A DNA stretch of 64,000 bases. It comes from Pseudomonas asiatica (GTDB taxonomy: Bacteria; Pseudomonadota; Gammaproteobacteria; Pseudomonadales; Pseudomonadaceae). The stretch spans positions 1,182,001-1,246,000 of the forward strand of contig NZ_CP157874.1 of assembly GCF_040214835.1 (NCBI RefSeq), written 5' to 3'. The position numbers and the translations under genes were made by a program. Of this stretch, positions 39,447 to 49,600 are shown in pieces (the stretch's first letter is position 1; each line of letters opens with the position of its first letter). The notes beneath the pieces were generated by a model. It was given only the letters and a program-made list of their open reading frames with translations, did no database searches and was not told the DNA's origin.

Positions 39447-40121
39447 ATGACCACCCTCCTGGCCCTGGATACCGCCACCGAAGCCTGTTCCGTCGCACTG
39501 CTGCATGACGGCAAGGTAACCAGCCATTACGAGGTGATCCCGCGCATGCATGCCCAGAAGCTGCTGCCGATGATCAAGCAGCTGCTTGCCGAGTCCGGCG
39601 TGGCGCTGAATGCGCTGGATGCCATCGCCTTTGGCCGTGGCCCGGGCGCGTTCACCGGCGTGCGCATTGCCATCGGTGTGGTCCAGGGCCTGGCCTTCGC
39701 CCTGGAGCGCCCGGTTTTGCCGGTGTCCAACCTGGCCGCACTGGCCCAGGGCGCGCTGCGCGAGCACGGCGTGCAGCAAGTGGCGGCCGCCATCGATGCG
39801 CGCATGGATGAAGTGTATTGGGGCTGCTACCAGGCCACCGAAGGCGAAATGCGCCTGGTCGGCCAGGAGGCAGTGCTGCCGCCCGAGCAGGTGGCGCTGC
39901 CGGCGGGCAGCGCTGGCGAGTGGTTCGGTGCCGGTACCGGTTGGGGCTATGCCGAGCGCCTGGCGGTGCAGGTGGCAGCCAGCAATGCCAGTGCCTTGCC
40001 CAACGCCCTGGACATCCTCAGCCTGGCCAGCTTTGCCTGGGCACGCGGCGAGGCGATCGTTGCCGAACAGGCACAACCGGTCTACCTGCGCGATAATGTA
40101 GCGACACCCAAGAAGCGCTGA
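39447..40121 (+). CDS. tsaB: tRNA t6A37 biosynthesis protein TsaB
   Basis: 224 residues of the ASKHA fold: LLALDTATEACSVALLHDGK at the N-terminus and FGRGPGAFTGVRIAIGVVQG in the middle are diagnostic. Partner and scaffold for TsaD/TsaE in making threonylcarbamoyl-adenosine at tRNA position 37. Follows adk, as in other pseudomonads. Confidence 0.95.
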   Translation: MTTLLALDTATEACSVALLHDGKVTSHYEVIPRMHAQKLLPMIKQLLAESGVALNALDAIAFGRGPGAFTGVRIAIGVVQGLAFALERPVLPVSNLAALAQGALREHGVQQVAAAIDARMDEVYWGCYQATEGEMRLVGQEAVLPPEQVALPAGSAGEWFGAGTGWGYAERLAVQVAASNASALPNALDILSLASFAWARGEAIVAEQAQPVYLRDNVATPKKR

Positions 40122-40252
40122 GTGTTGTTCGTCGGTTATCGCCGATGACACTAAAACCTTTTGCGCGATCTGTGGTCCAGTTATCACTCGAGCATTAGCG
40201 ATGGAACCCTGATGCTGCTAAATTGCCATCATTGGTTCTGAGTGCTCATGCC

Positions 40253-40543
40253 ATGCGTATCGACGGTTTCTCATCGCAGTCCTACCCGATCAAGCGCACC
40301 CCACGCAAGGCAGCGGTGCGTGACGAGGCCATCGATGATGCCGAGGTGATCGAGGAGGTCGAAACCGCCCCTCAGGAAGCCACCGCCCGCCGTCGCAGCG
40401 GTGGCCTGCCAGCCCGCCAGCAGGACATGATCTTCCCCCGCGCCCGTGACCGCCGCACCGCTACCGCATTGGCCAGCTACCTGAGCACCGCCGGTTTCAC
40501 CGACTGGGACATGGAAGTACTGGGGCTCGACCTGTACATTTAG
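40253..40543 (+). CDS. Small conserved Pseudomonas protein, unknown function
   Basis: 96 residues, soluble, starting MRIDGFSSQSYPIKRTPRKA. An acidic stretch (DEAIDDAEVIEEVETAPQEA) is followed by a basic one (TARRRSGGLPARQQD) and a compact C-terminus (RTATALASYLSTAGFTDWDM). No catalytic motif. It ends 3 bp before the DUF72 gene, suggesting one transcript. The start could lie upstream at TTG 40223, but the ATG gives the better protein. Confidence 0.65.
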   Translation: MRIDGFSSQSYPIKRTPRKAAVRDEAIDDAEVIEEVETAPQEATARRRSGGLPARQQDMIFPRARDRRTATALASYLSTAGFTDWDMEVLGLDLYI

Positions 40544-40546
40544 TGG

Positions 40547-41416
40547 ATGAGTCCATCAGCACTGCCTTATTTTCTCGGTTGCCCGTCATGGAGCGAAAAC
40601 GCCTGGCGCGACTACCTGTATCCCGCCGACGCCAACAGCAGTGAAATGCTCGGCTACTACAGCCAGGTGTTCAACGCCGTCGAGGGCAATACCACTTTCT
40701 ACGCACGCCCCGCACCCGGCACCATTGCGCGCTGGGCGCAGATCATGCCCGAACACTTCCGCTTCACTGCCAAGTTCCCCCGGGACATCAGCCATGAAGG
40801 CGACCTGCGCGATCAGCTGGAACCGGCCTTTGACTTCACCCGCCTGATGGCCCCGCTGGGCCAGCGCGTAGCGCCGTACTGGCTGCAGTTGCCGGCCCAG
40901 TTCAGCCCCGCACGGCTGGGCGAGCTTTGCCACTTCCTTGACGAAGTCGGAGTGCCGGTGGCCGTGGAGGTGCGCAACCAGGCCTTCTTCGCCAAGGGTG
41001 AAGAAGAGCGGTTGCTCAACCGCCTGCTGCATGAGCGTGGCGTGGAGCGTATCTGCCTCGACCCGCGTGCCTTGTTCAGCTGCACCTCCCGTGACCCCGC
41101 CGTGCTGCATGCGCAGGCGAAGAAGCCCAAGGTACCGCCACGCCCGGCAGCCTTCAGCCAGCACCCGCAGGTGCGCTTCATCGGCCACCCGCAGCTGGAG
41201 GCCAACGAGGCCTTTCTTACCCCCTGGGTGGACAAGGTCGCCGCCTGGATCAAGGAAGGCCGCAACCCCTACATCTTCCTGCACACCTCGGACAACCGCC
41301 TGGCAGCGGCATTGGCCCAGCGCTTTCACCAACGCCTGATGCAGCGCCTGCCGGGCCTTGCCGCGTTGCCGGAATTGCCGCGCACCCCCGAGGTCGAACA
41401 ACTGGGGCTACTCTGA
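40547..41416 (+). CDS. DUF72 (YecE-like) TIM-barrel protein
   Basis: 289 residues with the DUF72 opening (FLGCPSWSENAWRDYLYP), the EGNTTFYARPAPGTIARWAQ segment and FTAKFPRDISHE. These proteins form TIM barrels resembling xylose-isomerase folds; biochemical role unknown. Complete length. Sits between the small conserved gene and the PEP-mutase-family gene. Confidence 0.88.
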   Translation: MSPSALPYFLGCPSWSENAWRDYLYPADANSSEMLGYYSQVFNAVEGNTTFYARPAPGTIARWAQIMPEHFRFTAKFPRDISHEGDLRDQLEPAFDFTRLMAPLGQRVAPYWLQLPAQFSPARLGELCHFLDEVGVPVAVEVRNQAFFAKGEEERLLNRLLHERGVERICLDPRALFSCTSRDPAVLHAQAKKPKVPPRPAAFSQHPQVRFIGHPQLEANEAFLTPWVDKVAAWIKEGRNPYIFLHTSDNRLAAALAQRFHQRLMQRLPGLAALPELPRTPEVEQLGLL

Positions 41417-41444
41417 CCTTTCCCTGACTGCCGGAGGTTGAACC

Positions 41445-42275
41445 ATGGATGTGCAAACCCTGCGAGCCGAAGCCTTCAAGACCCTGCACGAGCGTGACAG
41501 CGCCTTCGTCATCCCCAACCCGTGGGATGCTGGCTCGGCCAAGTTGCTGGCCAGCCTGGGCTTCGAGGCGCTGGCCACCACCAGTGCCGGCCTGGCTTTC
41601 AGCCTGGGCCGTCCGGACGCCGAAGGCGCCTTGAGCCTGGACGATACCCTCGATAATGCTGGCGAGATTGTCGACGCTACCCCCTTGCCGGTGGCCGCTG
41701 ACCTGGAGAACGGCTTTGGCGACCTGCCCGAAGATTGCGCCCAGACCATTCTGCGGGCCGCCGAAGTCGGCTTGGTGGGTGGCTCTATCGAGGATGCCAG
41801 TGGTCACAGCGATACGCCGATCTATGATTTCGGGCTGGCAGTAGAGCGTGTGCGCGCAGCCGTGCAGGCCGCACGCAGCCTGCCGTTCCCGTTCACCCTG
41901 TGCGCCCGGGCAGAGAACCTGCTGCACGGGCGCATGGACCTGGACGACACCATCCTGCGCCTGCAGGCCTATGCCGAGGCTGGGGCTGATGTGCTTTATG
42001 CGCCCGGGCTGCGTACTGTCGAGGAAATCCGCGCGGTGGTGCAGGCCGTCGCGCCGCGGCCGGTGAATGTGCTGATGGGCATGGCGGGCGTGCCGCTGAG
42101 CGTCAACCAGTTGCAGGACCTGGGTGTACGCCGCATCAGCGTCGGCTCGTCGCTTGCCCGTGCCGCGTTGGGGGCCTTCCACCGGGCCGCGCTGGAGATT
42201 CGCGATGAGGGCACCTTCGGCTACGGTGAGCAGGCGCTGCCGTTCGCCCAACTCAACGACCTGTTCCGCCGTTGA
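41445..42275 (+). CDS. Isocitrate lyase/PEP mutase superfamily enzyme
   Basis: 276 residues: IPNPWDAGSAKLLASLGFEA LATTS, then VAADLENGFGD (Mg2+-binding aspartates) and GGSIEDASGH. The superfamily cleaves or forms C-C and P-C bonds through enolate intermediates (methylisocitrate lyase, oxaloacetate hydrolase/decarboxylase, PEP mutase). The lyase KKCGH loop is not present, so isocitrate or methylisocitrate cleavage is unlikely; a 2-oxoacid such as oxaloacetate is a guess. An AGGTTGAACC-type spacing precedes the ATG. Overlaps the extensin gene by one base (TGATG). Confidence 0.85.
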   Translation: MDVQTLRAEAFKTLHERDSAFVIPNPWDAGSAKLLASLGFEALATTSAGLAFSLGRPDAEGALSLDDTLDNAGEIVDATPLPVAADLENGFGDLPEDCAQTILRAAEVGLVGGSIEDASGHSDTPIYDFGLAVERVRAAVQAARSLPFPFTLCARAENLLHGRMDLDDTILRLQAYAEAGADVLYAPGLRTVEEIRAVVQAVAPRPVNVLMGMAGVPLSVNQLQDLGVRRISVGSSLARAALGAFHRAALEIRDEGTFGYGEQALPFAQLNDLFRR

Positions 42276-42964
42276 TGAAGGCCGTGCTGGCGTTGCTGGC
42301 CGGCCTGTCGGTGCTTGCGGGGCTGGCCTGGCACCTGGGTTGGCGGCTGCCCGCCGCGTGGAACCCGTGGGCGCCGCTGGACGTGCGTCAGCCCCCCAAC
42401 CTGCTGACCCCCTACAAGCTGTCCCGCCTTCGTGATGACCCGACGCTGTGTCGCCTGGCACTTCAAACCAGCCAGCTGCGCTACCGGGCACAAGCCGACA
42501 GTTCGGCTGCTGCCGACTGCCCATTGCGGAACGTATGGCGTATCGACGGTGGTCAGGCGCGGCTCGGCGGCAGCTTCCTGGCCAGTTGTCCGTTGGCAGT
42601 GGCGTATGCACTGTTCGAAAACCATGGCCTGCAGCCTGTGGCGCAACGGGTGTTGGGGCAGCCGGTGGCTCAGGTCGACCACCTGGGCAGTTTTGCCTGC
42701 CGTAATGTCTATCACCGCAAGCAGGGCCGGCTGAGCCAGCACGCCACGGCCGATGCCTTGGACATCAGTGGCTTTCGCCTGCGGGACGGCCAGCGCATCG
42801 TTCTTGCGCGGGACTGGCAGGCGGGCGGGCAGAAAGCGGAATTCCTTCGCGAGGTGCAGCAGGCGGCCTGTGACAGCTTCAGCACGGTACTGGGGCCGGA
42901 CTACAACGCTGCACACCACAACCACTTTCATGTCGACATGGGCCGCTGGCAGATCTGTCGTTGA
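42275..42964 (+). CDS. Extensin-domain (DUF882/VanY-like) envelope protein
   Basis: 229 residues. N-terminal membrane span or uncleaved signal (AVLALLAGLSVLAGLAWHLG), then the Extensin_C domain with Cys pairs, QHATADALDISGF and a C-terminal HHNHFHVDMG. The H-x(6)-D and HxH residues resemble the zinc site of LD-carboxypeptidase/VanY folds, suggesting a peptidoglycan hydrolase, which is inference. ATG at 42275 overlaps the preceding stop. Confidence 0.82.
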   Translation: MKAVLALLAGLSVLAGLAWHLGWRLPAAWNPWAPLDVRQPPNLLTPYKLSRLRDDPTLCRLALQTSQLRYRAQADSSAAADCPLRNVWRIDGGQARLGGSFLASCPLAVAYALFENHGLQPVAQRVLGQPVAQVDHLGSFACRNVYHRKQGRLSQHATADALDISGFRLRDGQRIVLARDWQAGGQKAEFLREVQQAACDSFSTVLGPDYNAAHHNHFHVDMGRWQICR

Positions 42965-42976
42965 GCGTGGGCCCGA

Positions 42977-43597
42977 TCAGGCGTGGGCGCGCACGTTGTT
43001 CAGCACCACCGGGCGTGCCCAGTGGATGTCGAACTCCAGGTCGGTCTGCTGCTTGGCCAGGGTGGCGTCATCGAACGGTTCGGGCGCCGGGTCCAGCAGG
43101 TTGGTCTCGAACTCGGCGATCGGCAGGAACAGCGAGCGTGGGGTAGGACCGGGGCCGGGTTCGGCAATCGGGTGACCTTGGCTCATCACCACCGGGCGTA
43201 GCCAGCTGTTGCTGATGTCGAGCTGGCGCTGCTGCTCGATCAACTCGACTGCGCTGAACGGCTCGGGGGCGGGCGGCAGCAGGTTGGCTTCGAGTTCTGC
43301 TTTGGGCAGGAACAGTGGCTCGGGCGGTGCCACCTCGGTGTCGTGTACCGGGCAGGCACGCTGGGCGTCGATCAGGGCCAGCGCACGGGCGCCGCCGATC
43401 GGCTCGCCGCTGCTCTGGTCGTATTGCACGAACGACTGGCTGACGCTGTCTACCGGCTCTTCCTGCTGCTCGGCCATGGCCCGGGCAAAAAAATCCTGCC
43501 ACAGGTGGCTGACGCCCCCGAGTGCCTGGGTGTTGTGCTGACTGTAGTTGCCGACAGGCGACAGGTAGGTCAAGCCGATGGGAAGAGTATCTGACAT
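42977..43597 (-). CDS. Conserved hypothetical with two internal repeats
   Basis: 206 residues from the ATG at 43597 (MSDTLPIGLTYLSPVGNYSQ). Two ~45-residue copies follow one another: LFLPKAELEANLLPPAPEPF… and LFLPIAEFETNLLDPAPEPF…, each ending xxWxRPVV. Acidic, proline-rich, no signal peptide or membrane span. No known family recognised. Divergent from rsmJ across 100 bp. Confidence 0.65.
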   Translation of the reverse strand: MSDTLPIGLTYLSPVGNYSQHNTQALGGVSHLWQDFFARAMAEQQEEPVDSVSQSFVQYDQSSGEPIGGARALALIDAQRACPVHDTEVAPPEPLFLPKAELEANLLPPAPEPFSAVELIEQQRQLDISNSWLRPVVMSQGHPIAEPGPGPTPRSLFLPIAEFETNLLDPAPEPFDDATLAKQQTDLEFDIHWARPVVLNNVRAHA

Positions 43598-43697
43598 GGC
43601 AGTCGCGCGCGTTGTGCTCTGGCAGAATAGCGGGATATTGCCTGTATCGGCCGAAGTAGCCGATACATTAACGGCTGGGTTCAATTTCTAGGTGTGA

Positions 43698-44477
<780 letters not shown>

Positions 44478-44487
44478 TTTGGCTATG

Positions 44488-44596
44488 CCTGTTCGGGCCT
44501 CTTCGCGGGTAAACCCGCTCCCACAGGTGCTGTACAAACTTCAAGATCACATCGACCCTGTGGGAGCGGGTTTACCCGCGAAGAGGCCCGCACAGA
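44488..44596. repeat. REP pair, GGGAGCGGGTTTACCCGCGAA family
   Basis: GGCCTCTTCGCGGGTAAACC … GGTTTACCCGCGAAGAGGCC, a near-perfect inverted pair between the convergent rsmJ and TetR genes; matches the classical P. putida REP unit. Confidence 0.9.
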
Positions 44597-44606
44597 CAGC
44601 CTGATC

Positions 44607-45248
44607 TCAGGGCTGGAATGCCCGCAGGAACACACCTACCACCTCGCGCACATGCGCCTCGGCCTCATCCCCCTCCAGCGGCCCCGCGCACCCAAGCAGC
44701 AACCGGTAATCCGGTGCGCCCTTGACCAGGCAGAAGAAGTGCTCCGCCGCACGCAGCGGGTTGTCGATGCGCAGCAGCCCGCGCTCGTGCGCCCCGCGCA
44801 GCAAAGCTTCCATCCCCGCCAGCACGCGCTTGGGCCCGGCTTCGTAGAAGTACTCGCCAAAGCTCGGGTCCAGGCTGCCCTGGGCCATGATCAGGCGGCT
44901 GAGCTTGACCGCTTCATCGCTGCTGATCAGCGCCTGGAAGCCACGGGCAATGGTCAGCAGCACCTCTTCCACCGGTGCCCCTTCGGGGTACTCGAACAGC
45001 AGGTCGGGCAACTGGATCTGGCAGGTTGCCATTACCGCCGAGCAGAACAGCGTCTGCTTGTCGGTGAAGTGGCTGTATACGGTGAGCTTTGAAACACCTG
45101 CCGCCGCAGCGACTGCATCCATGCTGGTGTTGGCGTAGCCAAGGCTGAGGAACAGGGCCTTGGCTGCTTCGAGAATCGCCTCGCGTTTGGCCAGATCCTT
45201 GGGCCGGCCCGGGCCGATGGGGGCGTCGTTGGACATTGTGGTCTGCAT
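44607..45248 (-). CDS. TetR family repressor (MexL-like)
   Basis: 213 residues from MQTTMSNDAPIGPGRPKDLA; an internal ATG at 45236 is an alternative start, and neither has a clear ribosome-binding site. N-terminal helix-turn-helix: ILEAAKALFLSLGYANTSMD AVAAAAGVSKLTVYSHFTDK. Length and position beside rsmJ match the P. aeruginosa MexL-type repressor of mexJK. Here its presumed target pump lies about 8 kb to the right, beyond the adhesin block, so regulation would act in trans on the 53.3-kb promoter. Confidence 0.82.
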   Translation of the reverse strand: MQTTMSNDAPIGPGRPKDLAKREAILEAAKALFLSLGYANTSMDAVAAAAGVSKLTVYSHFTDKQTLFCSAVMATCQIQLPDLLFEYPEGAPVEEVLLTIARGFQALISSDEAVKLSRLIMAQGSLDPSFGEYFYEAGPKRVLAGMEALLRGAHERGLLRIDNPLRAAEHFFCLVKGAPDYRLLLGCAGPLEGDEAEAHVREVVGVFLRAFQP

Positions 45249-45676
45249 CTGGTTGAAGAAACACCATCTTAACGGGTCAGGCGCCATCCGGCTAAAGCCT
45301 GCGGGCAAAACCTGCTGTTTGTCAGCGAAAAGCTGATCGATAGTGATGAGCTACGAGATTGAGCGCAACAAAGCCCAACGCATGTCGACAAATTGACGAG
45401 ATCATTTTAGCGTGCGTAAGTTCTCGCCATTCGTCGTTTAATTGACTTTTCGTCTGGTGCAGAAATGCGCCCAAGGGGAGTGGGCGACAAGTCTAAGTCC
45501 TTGATTTTCAGGCCTGGGGCGCGGTAAGTGAGTCGCCGATCCACATGGGCCTCGAGGCACTGCCTTACAGTGCAAGGGCCTGTCAGTACGCACGCTGGCC
45601 TAGACTCCGCTGAAGGGCCTGTGAAAGAAGGCTGACAAGTGGAGGACATGGAGCGTTTTTCATGGGAGGCAGGAAG
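45249..45676. other. Intergenic region between divergent TetR and LuxR genes
   Basis: About 430 bp, visibly AT-richer than flanking core genes (for example 45340-45450). No ORF with a ribosome-binding site seen. Promoters for both divergent regulators must lie here; TTGACG (about 45394) and TTGACT (about 45441) are possible -35 hexamers but lack a convincing -10. Confidence 0.45.
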
Positions 45677-46396
45677 ATGATGCCGGACCATAAAAAAATG
45701 ATACGCGTGATGCTGATCGATTGTCGGCCTCTGATGCTCCTGGGGCTTCAAGATCTGATAAATGCCAGAAAACCCCATATGGAGGTGAGTGGCCAGGCCA
45801 CCACCTATACCCATGCGCTGGATCTTGCCGATCAGTTGCGGCCCGATGTCATTTTCTTCAGCTTTTTTCCAGATGCGCTGAACCCGCTCGAGGTGGTTGC
45901 CGGGCTTGCGCGCGCTGGCGACATCAAAGTGCTGGTGCTCAAGGGGGTGTACGAGACTGTCCCCGTTGCCCAGGCCATCGAGGCGGGCGCACGTGGCATC
46001 GTGCTGGCGGAGGACTCAACGGAGTCGATTATCCAGGCCATCATCAAAGTCCACCATTGCGACATCGGGCTGGACAGAGCCTGGGTCAGTGGGCTTTCCG
46101 GTTATGCCTCGGCCAGGCATATACCGTTCAGGTGCAATCCGGCGCAGGCGAAACATGCACGGCTGACGTTGCGCGAGCGCGAACTCGTCCGCGCCATCGT
46201 TGGTGACCCGTCCGCCAAGTACCTGTGCATCGCCGGGCGCCTGGGTATCAGCGAGCACACCGTGCACAATCACCTCAGCAGCATCTATCAGAAGCTCAAC
46301 CTCACCAACCGCATCGACTTGCTGATGTATGCGGTGCGGCACGGACTCACCGGTGGCGAAGAGCCGCCTGCGTCCACATGGGGGGAGATGGACTGA
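45677..46396 (+). CDS. LuxR/NarL-type regulator with degenerate receiver
   Basis: 239 residues from the ATG at 45677, which is spaced 7 nt after GGGAGG; an ATG at 45662 overlaps that site. N-terminal receiver-like fold: IRVMLIDCRPLMLLGLQDLI, then DVIFFSFFPDALNPLEV, where the phospho-Asp position is Ser/Phe, and VLVLKGVYE retaining the Lys. C-terminal LuxR HTH: LTLRERELVRAIVGDPSAKY and LGISEHTVHNHLSSIYQKL. No partner kinase nearby. It is convergent with the giant adhesin gene and is the likeliest local regulator of it, an inference from position only. Confidence 0.82.
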   Translation: MMPDHKKMIRVMLIDCRPLMLLGLQDLINARKPHMEVSGQATTYTHALDLADQLRPDVIFFSFFPDALNPLEVVAGLARAGDIKVLVLKGVYETVPVAQAIEAGARGIVLAEDSTESIIQAIIKVHHCDIGLDRAWVSGLSGYASARHIPFRCNPAQAKHARLTLRERELVRAIVGDPSAKYLCIAGRLGISEHTVHNHLSSIYQKLNLTNRIDLLMYAVRHGLTGGEEPPASTWGEMD

Positions 46397-46462
46397 ATAC
46401 CCAGTGGCCAGGGCCTTTGGGGGCGAAGCTTGTCGTATCCTGCAAAAGAACACACTGCAAGG

Positions 46463-46621
46463 GTAATGCCAGTCAGTTAGCGTCATTGGGGCTGCTGCGC
46501 AGCCCATTGCCGGCAAGCCGAGCTCCCACAGGGACCGCGAAAATCTTGAGGTCTTGTGGGAGCGGGCAAGCCCGCGATGGGCCGCAAAGCGGCCCCAAAT
46601 CGCTTAACTGACTGGCATTAC
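46463..46621. mobile_element. MITE-like element with REP core
   Basis: 159 bp bounded by inverted repeats 46463-46482 (GTAATGCCAGTCAGTTAGCG) and 46601-46621, which are complementary except for one inserted base. Inside, GGGGCTGCTGCGCAGCCC and GGGCCGCAAAGCGGCCCC arms and a GCTCCCACAG/TTGTGGGAGC REP pair continue the palindrome. No ORF. Terminal repeats plus non-coding core suggest a non-autonomous transposable element. Target-site duplication not evident. Confidence 0.55.
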
Positions 46622-46622
46622 G

Positions 46623-46658
46623 CTGCGAGGGTGGTTTCCAGCCACCCTCGCAGGTTTT
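46623..46658. terminator. Terminator hairpin between convergent LuxR and adhesin genes
   Basis: A perfect 12-bp stem (CTGCGAGGGTGG / CCACCCTCGCAG) with a 7-nt loop, followed by GTTTT on the + strand. It lies 20 bp after the adhesin stop codon on the minus strand, where the T-tract is lacking, so it is a better terminator for rightward transcription. Confidence 0.7.
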
Positions 46659-46673
46659 CACGCACGCAATGTT

Positions 46674-49600
46674 TCAGGCGCTGCCATTGAAGATGTCGTT
46701 GTTGACGATATCGACCCCGACCAGGGTGATGGTCGTCGTCTGCCCGCCGGATTCGGCAATGGTCACGATACTGTCTGCGCCAGTGTTGTCGATCGACTGG
46801 ACGACGGCATTTGGATCGCCATTGAGCACCAGCGTGTCTCGTTGCCCCGCGCCGGCATCGAACCCGCTGACCTGGTAGAGGAGCTCATCGGTCGACAGGT
46901 CGACGTTGAAGGCATCGCGCTGGCCGGTCGTGCCAACCAGGGTGAAGTCGAACGGTGCGTTGTCCGGTTCGTTGGCGAACAGGTTGGCGTCGAACGCGCT
47001 ACTCGCGGAGTCGCCATCTTTGTCCGTCAGCGTCGCACTGAACTGCAATTTGACGTCGCTGGCCAGGTTCTCGGTTTCCTTGATGAACTCGATCACCGGG
47101 ATCTTGATGTCGCCTCGCCCCATCGTCAGTTGAACAGCATCGATCAGCGCCGAGCCTTCCTTCTGGACCAGGAAGGACACCTGACCGCCAGCCTCTGGTG
47201 TCAGGGTATTCACCTCGGTCAGGTTCGACGTCGTCCCATCCGCGTAGTAGATCCGGTAGTACAGGTCCTCGGTCGCGGTGTTGTAGCCCGCTACGGAGTT
47301 GTCGATGAAGATCTTCATGCCCGTCAACAGCGTCTCAGGGTTGATCACGAAGCTCTCATCGGCGGCGCTGATCGCTGCCAGGTTGTCGCCCTGGAGCAGG
47401 TTGTTGGCGACGCCGATACCGGACGTGCTGACGTTCATGGCCGCAGGGTCGATGTACGACGGCAGGGGATTGGTCTGTAGCGAGGCTTCGGTCGGGTCGG
47501 GGGCCCCGAGGCCTATGCCGGTGAAGATATCTGCCGTCGAGGCGAGTGCTTTGGCGGAGAAGAACACGATCTCCTCGGATGCCGATGGAATGGTCGGGTC
47601 ATTCGTTTCAGGGATCAGCAAGGTGCGCACAGGGTCCGGGCCGCCGGCATCGAGCGAGCCGTCTGCACTGCTGAGCGTGGTGACCGAACGGAAGCCTTGC
47701 ACCAGGTCCAGTGTATAGCTGCCATTGGCAAAGGCCGTCAGCGTGTAGTCGATCGTGGTGTTTGCCGTTGTGGCGTTATTGTCGAAGTCCCCGGTCAAGG
47801 TGCCGGTGAAGTGGAACGCACCATTGGCGTCGGGCGAAGGCGACGTCTCGGTGAGTGTGCCGGTGCCGGTCGTGGTGGTGTTGTCTGGCCTGACCAGCGT
47901 GAACTGGCCACCCACCAGCGAAATGTCCAGACCGGCCGCTCCCAGGCCGTCGGCGCCGATCGTACTGTTCCAGAACCCATATTGCGGCAGGATACTCCCG
48001 GTTCCGATCAGGTTGCCGAAGGCAAGTGTTGGTCCATCATCGTGGAACACCAGGTTCTGCCCGATGTTCAGGGTGGCCTGGGCGCTGTCGCCGTCCTTGT
48101 CGGTCTTGGTCGCGGTCAAGGTCACCAGGTTGTCGGCGGTCAGGGTCTTCGAATCATCGGGGTTGCTGGCGTCGGGGTGCACGATGGCGCGAAGCTGGTC
48201 GAGGGTAACGGAACCGTTGCTGGCGACGCTGACGGTGAACACCAGGAGGTTGCCGACGGCCGTGCGGCCTTCCACCACGGTGCCATTGAGCGACAGGTTG
48301 ACTGCCGAGCCGGTGGCCGTGTCGATCAGGCCGGAGGCGCCTGCCACCACGCCCAGGGCGTAGGTGAGCGTACCGGCACCATCGGCGCCGAAGGCCGAGG
48401 TGAAGTTGGCGGCGAAGCTTTGCGTGGCATTGGTCGTCAGGTCCGTTTCATCGACGGTGAGGACCGGTTCCGTGCCGGTGGTGCTGATGCTCGGGCCGTC
48501 ATCCTTGAACACCAGGTTCTGGCCGATGTTGAGGGTGGCCTGGGCGCTGTCGCCGTCCTTGTCGGTCTTGGTGGCGGTCAAGGTCACCAGGTTGTCGGCG
48601 GTCAGGGTCTTCGAGTCATCGGGGTTGCTGGTGTCGGGATGCACGATGGCGCGGAGCTGGTCGAGGGTGACCTCGCCGTTGCTGGCGACGCTGACGGTGA
48701 ACACCAGGAGGTTGGTGGTGGCCGTGCGGCCTTCCACCACGGTGCCGTTGAGCGACAGGTTGACTGCCTCGCCGGTTGCCGTGTCGGTCAGGCCGGAGGC
48801 ACCCGCCACCACGCCCAGGGCGTAGGTGAGCGTACCGGCACCATCGGCGCCGAAGGCCGAGGTGAAGTTGGCGGCGAAGCTTTGCGTGGCGTTGGTCGTC
48901 AGGTCCGTTTCATCGACGGTCAGGACCGGTTCCGTGCCGGTGGTACTGATGCTCGGGCCGTCATCCTTGAATACCAGGTTCTGGCCGATGTTGAGGGTGG
49001 CCTGGGCGCTGTCGCCGTCCTTGTCGGTCTTGGTGGCGGTCAAGGTCACCAGGTTGTCGGCGGTCAGGGTCTTCGAGTCATCGGGGTTGCTGGTGTCGGG
49101 ATGCACGATGGCGCGAAGCTGGTCGAGGGTGACCTCGCCGTTGCTGGCGACGCTGACGGTGAACGCCAGGAGGTTGGTGGTGGCCGTGCGGCCTTCAACC
49201 ACGGTGCCGTTGAGCGACAGGTTGACTGCCTCGCCGGTGGCCGTGTCGGTCAGGCCGGAGGCACCCGCCACCACGCCCAGGGCGTAGGTGAGCGTACCGG
49301 CGCCGTCGGCGCCGAAGGCCGAGGTGAAGTTGGCGGCGAAGCTTTGCGTGGCGTTGGTCGTCAGGTCCGTTTCATCGACGGTCAGGACCGGTTCCGTGCC
49401 GGTGGTACTGATGCTCGGGCCGTCATCCTTGAATACCAGGTTCTGGCCGATGTTGAGGGTGGCCTGGGCGCTGTCGCCGTCCTTGTCGGTCTTGGTCGCG
49501 GTCAAGGTCACCAGGTTGTCGGCGGTCAGGGTCTTCGAGTCATCGGGGTTGCTGGTGTCGGGATGCACGATGGCGCGGAGCTGGTCGAGGGTGACCTCGC

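Noticed and set aside
41250..42611. A 453-codon minus-strand frame opposite the PEP-mutase-family and extensin genes
   Set aside because: Antisense shadow of two supported + strand genes; no start signal or domain.
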